From positions 52,093 to 116,092 of the forward strand of contig JASANC010003903.1 of NCBI GenBank assembly GCA_030248135.1: 64,000 nucleotides of DNA. Reading direction: 5' to 3'. The stretch comes from Theristus sp. LFF4_11. Its lineage: Eukaryota > Nematoda > Chromadorea > Monhysterida > Xyalidae. The notes beneath the pieces were generated by a model that did no database searches, was not told where the DNA came from, and worked only from the letters and a program-made list of their open reading frames with translations. Within the stretch, counting starts at the first letter, position 1. Each line of letters begins with the position of its first letter. Positions 60,401-64,000 of this stretch are shown in pieces. Position numbers and translations under genes: made by a program.

Positions 60401-62806
60401 CACTCTGATCAGCAATATCAGCAGAACCCGTCTGCTGATTTCGCTGATTGACCTGGCAGCTTTGGCTACACCTACAACCACTCTTCTGAATATGACGTTC
60501 TAGTAGACTGATAAAAGCATGCTGAACAAAAGTAAAAAACGAGCAGTTCGACAGACTTGAGACTGGGCAGATGCCGGAGGATGACGTCCATGGCGAGCAC
60601 GGACTCGTAAGGCACCGTGCGGACGCGTCCCTCCATCGCCTCCTCCAGCAACGACAGCGACACCTGCGAGACCCATTTCACTGAAACGTGAAACTGGCGC
60701 TCGACGGCCGAGTCGCCGGGCAGTGTGACGTCGAGTTCGACCTGGACAACGAGACGAAACGAACGAAATGAAATGAATGACGGAATGTGTCGACTGCAAG
60801 AAAAGCGGGCATTCATGAAGCAGTATTTAGTGACGCATAGCTATGTGTCAACAGGCCACGCGTCACAGAGTACTGCTTCGTGAGTGCTCTTACAACCGAG
60901 TATAAGGACGATATTTATGTGCTCTTGACGCTTGTGTTGTTTGTGAATCAATTACCAAAACGTGAAAAAAGCCAGAATTGCGAAGTCGAGATTTTCTTGG
61001 AATATGGGATTTTGGGTGTGGAGTAAATGGTGTTCCCCTAAACGCTTGCAGAGAAAACGATTGATTCTCAAGGGAACACAACTGAGCGCGCGAAACTTGC
61101 AATGTCTGCACGAAGCTTAGCGACTGTGATTTGCCCAACAGATCGCGATCTAAAGATTTTAATTTTGTGGAAATAGAAAATCAACAACAACAACAAACTG
61201 CCGCTCACTCGGTCCTGTCCGATTGGCAGTGGGTCACGTGTGTACATGTTCTTCTTGCCGTCGTAGACCGGGCGGACGTTGTTGAAGATGCGCGCATACC
61301 CGCGAACCATCGTGTTCACGATTTCGCTGAACAGACAAATTTTTCAGCCGGCGTTTCATTGAAACGTTTCACACGTGTTCCGCACGTTTTTATACAGTCG
61401 AAACGGTAAACACCTTCACTTGGAACTAGCCGATTAAAAAGTCAACAATGAAAAATGGCTGAGTCCGGTTACCTGCGGATGATGCCCTCCCCCGTGTTTG
61501 GTTCACTTTACTATTTGGATTGACGGTATCTCTAAATTGTTTCACGAAAACCTGAAATCAACAACAATCGAAACAAACCGATTCACACGCCGCGGACACT
61601 TGTCTGGCGCGATGTTCACCTCGTAATGCTGAATGATGCCGCCGGGAATGCGAACCTGTAGAAAGGAAAGCACAAATTCGGCGGTCTCTTGATGATATTC
61701 GCAATATCGCTGATTCAAGTCGTTGGAGTGAGCGTTGGCTTCCTTCACATTGACACATTCACATGTTTCCCAATCACCGACTTTCCGCAGCGATATAAAC
61801 TTCCTCTAACGAGCCTACTAGTCTGGTTGATTTTAGCGGTCAATTTACCTGATCTCCATCATCACTAACACGAACTCAAACGCACACTCGACTCACTTGA
61901 AAATGATTGGCGCGCAACACGATCGGGCGCCCCTCGCAGCCGTGATTCGGCCGTTTCGGCGCGACGAACATGCTGGTCGGTGCGGGCTCTCCGGGCGTCC
62001 CATTGCCACCAGCCGGCCCGACGGGCCCGCCGGGCGCCAGGGTCGCGGGTCGTTGAACGTCCAGCGCCGCCGGACCGCCGAGCAGCGCCGCTGGTCCGGT
62101 TTGCGCGGTCGGCGGCTGCCCGATGGGCGCCATCGGTGGCGCCTTCATCAGTGTGCCATTCGAGGACTGCTGGTGCTGCTGGTGCGGCAGGCCATTGTTG
62201 TTGCTGTTGTTGTTGCTCTGGTGGTGATGGTTCAGCAATTGTTGCTGTTGTTGTCCGACGACATTGTTCGCGAAGCCGGCGGTCGATCCGGCGGCTCCGG
62301 CCGACGACGCCGCTTGCAGGAGATTCGGCGGCGGTTGACCGAGCAGATTGGCGGGCAGGAACGCGCTCGACGGGATCAGACCGCTGGACGGGTCTGCAAC
62401 AGCAGAAATGCGAGGATAAAACGGTCGAACTCGAATGATTGGTTGGTTGGCATGGGTGATTGATGGTTGATCACATCACACATGATGCATGCTTTCTGTG
62501 CAGGTGGAGCCTGTCGCGCACAGAAATCATGCATCACCAGACCAACCAATCAGCAGATTGTCCATAATTTAGAGTTCGACTGATTTGTTTTTCGTCTGTA
62601 TGCCATGACTTATGTTAGGCGTTGAAATAAAGAACTGAATCTGAATTCTGAGCTGAAAAAATCGAGCCTTTCCACTCACTTGTTTTCTGCATTTCAATTT
62701 CGTGAAAAAACAAGCCCATAAAAAAGTTCAACAAAAAATAAAAATCGATCTTTGGAAACCCGAAAGTTGAAAAAAGACACGCACCTCGTTGCCCAAGCGT
62801 GAACAT
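51498..62806 (-). CDS. AGO: Argonaute, miRNA class (nematode ALG-1/ALG-2-like)
   Basis: There are 21 coding exons, 5' to 3': 62806-62785, 62393-61897, 61655-61579, 61326-61209, 60741-60557, 59184-59124, 59017-59000, 58812-58686, 58289-58064, 57606-57523, 57235-57100, 56798-56628, 56268-56135, 55571-55387, 55030-54871, 54502-54412, 53989-53795, 53558-53424, 53221-53120, 52262-52063 and 51606-51498. They total 1010 aa, all in phase. Residues 1 to about 155 are Gln/Asn/Pro/Gly-rich. The N domain has [20 protein letters not shown] has [22 protein letters not shown] has [15 protein letters not shown], and PIWI has [27 protein letters not shown] and YYAHLVAF. The slicer tetrad is complete: Asp748, Glu788, Asp820 and His958, with the spacing of human AGO2 (597, 637, 669, 807). 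It should load microRNAs in RISC and be able to cleave targets. Exon 1 (MFTLGQR) is the least certain; its phase fits exon 2, but another first exon is possible. Confidence 0.96.
52362..52546 (-). mobile_element. tRNA-derived SINE, copy in the Argonaute intron before exon 20
   Basis: On the minus strand it begins GTGGCCTGGTGGTAGTGCG (A-box like), continues with GGGGGATCGAGCCCCGCC (B-box like) and CACTTAATGACAGAAAACTC, and ends TTAGCCCTGGCTAAACAC, AAAATCCC and an AAC repeat tail. It lies in the same orientation as the host gene. Confidence 0.88.
52628..52690. mobile_element. Shortened family A MITE (Argonaute intron)
   Basis: AATTAGCTGATTGGTTGATG and GCAACCAATCAGTTGA form close inverted arms with only about 25 bases between them, so the middle of the element is deleted. 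Confidence 0.65.
54240..54362. mobile_element. Composite of family B and family A ends (Argonaute intron)
   Basis: A B-type end (CATGATGTCATTTCGG, CCGACACGTTCGAATAA) is followed by an A-type right arm (GATCACCAACCAATCAGC, TAATTGGACATGTTACAG). The pairing of the same two families also occurs at 29838-30012. Confidence 0.55.
56398..56585 (-). mobile_element. tRNA-derived SINE, copy in the Argonaute intron before exon 13
   Basis: The minus strand has GTGGCCTGGTGGTAGTGCG, GGGGGATCGAGCC, the body with CGACGGCGTTCTGTGCGC, and the tail TTAACACTGGCTAAAGAC then AAAAATCCC and AACAACAAC. Confidence 0.88.
56878..56995 (+). repeat. Family A-derived triplicated CTGATTGGTTGGTCAT unit (Argonaute intron)
   Basis: Three tandem units (GAGCGGTTGGTCAT, CGCTGATTGGTTGGTCAT, CGCTGATTGGTTGGTCAT) are separated by AGCAATTCT(C/T)AG. 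The left arm of a family A element has been amplified in tandem and the right arm replaced. Confidence 0.65.
57644..57725. mobile_element. Short palindromic MITE, family C, copy 3 (Argonaute intron 9)
   Basis: Arms GGCATTCATGAAGCAGTTTT and CTAAATACTGCGTCATGAAT with TGACGCGTAGCTGTG between them. Confidence 0.8.
58344..58545 (-). mobile_element. tRNA-derived SINE, copy in the Argonaute intron before exon 9
   Basis: This is the best preserved copy. On the minus strand GTGGCCTGGTGGTAGCGCG, then GGGGATCGAGCCCCGCC, then TTAGCCCTGGCTAAAAAGC and the AAC-type tail. Confidence 0.9.
58836..58896. mobile_element. Short palindromic MITE, family C, copy 4 (Argonaute intron 7)
   Basis: Arms GGCATTCATGAAGCCGTACT and AATACTGCTACATGAATGCC. 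It is shorter than the other copies and lies about 20 bases upstream of the acceptor of exon 8. Confidence 0.78.
59258..59478. mobile_element. Palindromic MITE, family B, copy 3 (Argonaute intron 5, inverted)
   Basis: Inverse of 18078-18294: TGTCCCACTGAAATGACGTC at the left, CCGATTTCTTCCCGTAAAC inside, and AATGACGTCATTGTAG with CGGACACGTTTGAATAAA at the right. Confidence 0.88.
59592..60371. mobile_element. hAT-like MITE, AACCGGTTTT family, copy 2 (Argonaute intron 5)
   Basis: TAGGGTTGG and CCAACCCTA ends are flanked by a perfect 8-bp duplication GTCATATG (59584-59591 and 60372-60379). The interior is a near-identical inverse of 14810-15608. No transposase ORF. Confidence 0.93.
60808..60899. 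mobile_element. Short palindromic MITE, family C, copy 5 (Argonaute intron 4)
   Basis: Arms GGCATTCATGAAGCAGTATT and AGTACTGCTTCGTGAGTGC around TAGTGACGCATAGCTATG. Confidence 0.82.
62422..62583. mobile_element. Palindromic MITE, family A (Argonaute intron 1)
   Basis: Ends CGGTCGAACTCGAATGATTG and ATAATTTAGAGTTCGACTG are inverted, with ATGATGCATGCTTTCTGTGC / GCACAGAAATCATGCAT inside. It lies about 28 bases from the acceptor side of exon 2. Confidence 0.82.
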
Positions 62807-64000
62807 GACCACACACACACAGCGACACCCTGACGGCAGATATATAAAATCACAGCGTCTTTGTAAAGCACCTGGAAACGAAAAAGCGATCACACAAAAT
62901 TTAAAAAGACATGACAATTTGACAGGAAATCACATAAAATAAAAAAACAACATTCAGCAACTTGTTGCAAAGTAAAGGTACAATTCACAGACACTAAAAG
63001 CCCTTGGTGGACATAATATTTGACCGACTGACAAATAAACTTAAACATGAGAAGACCAGTCGAAAAGTCGAAGAAAACGAAACAAATAAAAAAGGCGACA
63101 ACATTGGATCAGAATTCTTTGAAACCAAAAGTGACATGACGACCGAACCGAAGGCGTGACGTGACTCATATTTTCAGCCCTACTAGTTGCTAAGCGGAGG
63201 CAAAGGCAAATTTTCAAAGGAGTGTCGTCACGTGGGGCCGTGGGGCTGTCGACTGTTGAATATCGAATTAATAAATTTAGGGATTATCGAATTTTGTATC
63301 TATCCGTCATCCAAACAGTTTTCATATGTCCAACGGTATTCATTTCATTGATTGACTCCCCCGCATGATATGCACCTCTGCCCCGCTCGCTCCCGCATTG
63401 CTCATTGCTCATGATCCACTGGCGCGCGCGCTCGTACACACGTTTCCACCCTCAACAAAAACTCGTTCAAAACGCAGTTATTTTTACCCCTGCTTTCTCA
63501 AAAAGGCTTGGCTTAGGTAGGATTAGGTTTGGAACAGGACCCCTGGGCTGGCACGAAGGCTGGCATAAAACAATGGTTTTGTTTCACTAATGTCCGTCCA
63601 CTCGACTGGCGGGGGGAGGACGACGAAGAAAAAAACAATGAGGGGGGAAGAGCAGAAGAAAAAAAAAAAAAAAAAAAAAAAACAGACTAAATTATACACA
63701 ATTAATTTTTAATAAAAAAATTATTTGTCTTGGTAGTTGGTAGATGAAATGACTACTTCTTCTATTGAAGAACCGAAAGAGAGTGGCCTTCTTCAATAAG
63801 TCCATACCTACCGTAACCGCGGGTCAAATCATTTCACGTGAACGACGGCGCACGCTAGACGCGAAACATCATAGTGATTTGAGGCAGGAATGCTGGAATG
63901 GAAAAAGGCAAAGCAATGAGACAGTTTCAATTTTTTGGCTGGTTTGGTTTGTTGAGAAATGAAACTGAAACGTTTTCTTGAATGTAGGATTAGGGAAAGG
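62807..64000. other. Region upstream of Argonaute exon 1
   Basis: No coding exon is seen. The stretch includes a long poly-A run (about 63659-63682) and a TTAGG-like sequence near 63506 related to 36889-36936. The Argonaute promoter and any upstream non-coding exon should lie here. Confidence 0.4.

Noticed and set aside
61490..61560. Possible extra Argonaute exon between exons 3 and 4
   Set aside because: Reading it in phase from exon 3 meets a TGA with the first acceptor, and exon 3 joins exon 4 directly to give the conserved RRVNR-EIV sequence.

Overview
The window is animal nuclear DNA. It holds eight spliced protein-coding genes, seven of them recognisable, spread over introns and spacers crowded with short transposable elements. 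The Argonaute gene is the best clue to the lineage. From memory, its sequence is closest to the nematode ALG-1/ALG-2 class across the PAZ, MID and PIWI domains, ending in the motif [10 protein letters not shown] therefore read the genome as a nematode, or a close ecdysozoan relative. It also carries a histone macroH2A gene, which C. elegans and Drosophila lack, so an early-branching nematode lineage is a reasonable guess. No search could be run to confirm this.

Layout. On the plus strand, in order: NOSIP (1722-4858), the U5 snRNP WD40 protein SNRNP40 (5454-9130), the lipoyltransferase LIPT1 (9559-16013), a phospholipid scramblase (17501-22265) and macroH2A (23967-30952). IDH3B, the mitochondrial NAD-isocitrate dehydrogenase beta subunit, follows on the minus strand (32585-35867). 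Next is a repeat-dominated stretch of about 8 kb (35868-43960). After it come the last three exons of an unrecognised single-pass membrane protein on the plus strand (43961-46282), then about 5 kb without a recognised gene. The right third is one 21-exon Argonaute gene on the minus strand (51498-62806). For the seven recognised genes every exon junction keeps the reading frame, and the summed exon lengths divide by three.

Repeats. Four short elements have hAT-like ends (TAGGGTTG) with perfect 8-bp target duplications, and a fifth, longer one has related ends (TAGAGTTG). Two of the four lie head-to-head as a 1.57-kb inverted repeat. A gag-only LTR element with a 5-bp target duplication sits antisense in a macroH2A intron. 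A TRIM-like direct-repeat element sits in the scramblase gene. Three families of palindromic MITE and a tRNA-derived SINE recur in introns throughout. A roughly 148-bp satellite shortens copy by copy in one direction.

The genes do not form one pathway. Some share themes: splicing (SNRNP40), small-RNA silencing (Argonaute), chromatin (macroH2A) and mitochondrial metabolism (LIPT1 and IDH3B). Gene models were built by reading splice sites by eye; boundaries should be good to a few bases, but alternative splicing and UTRs are not resolved.
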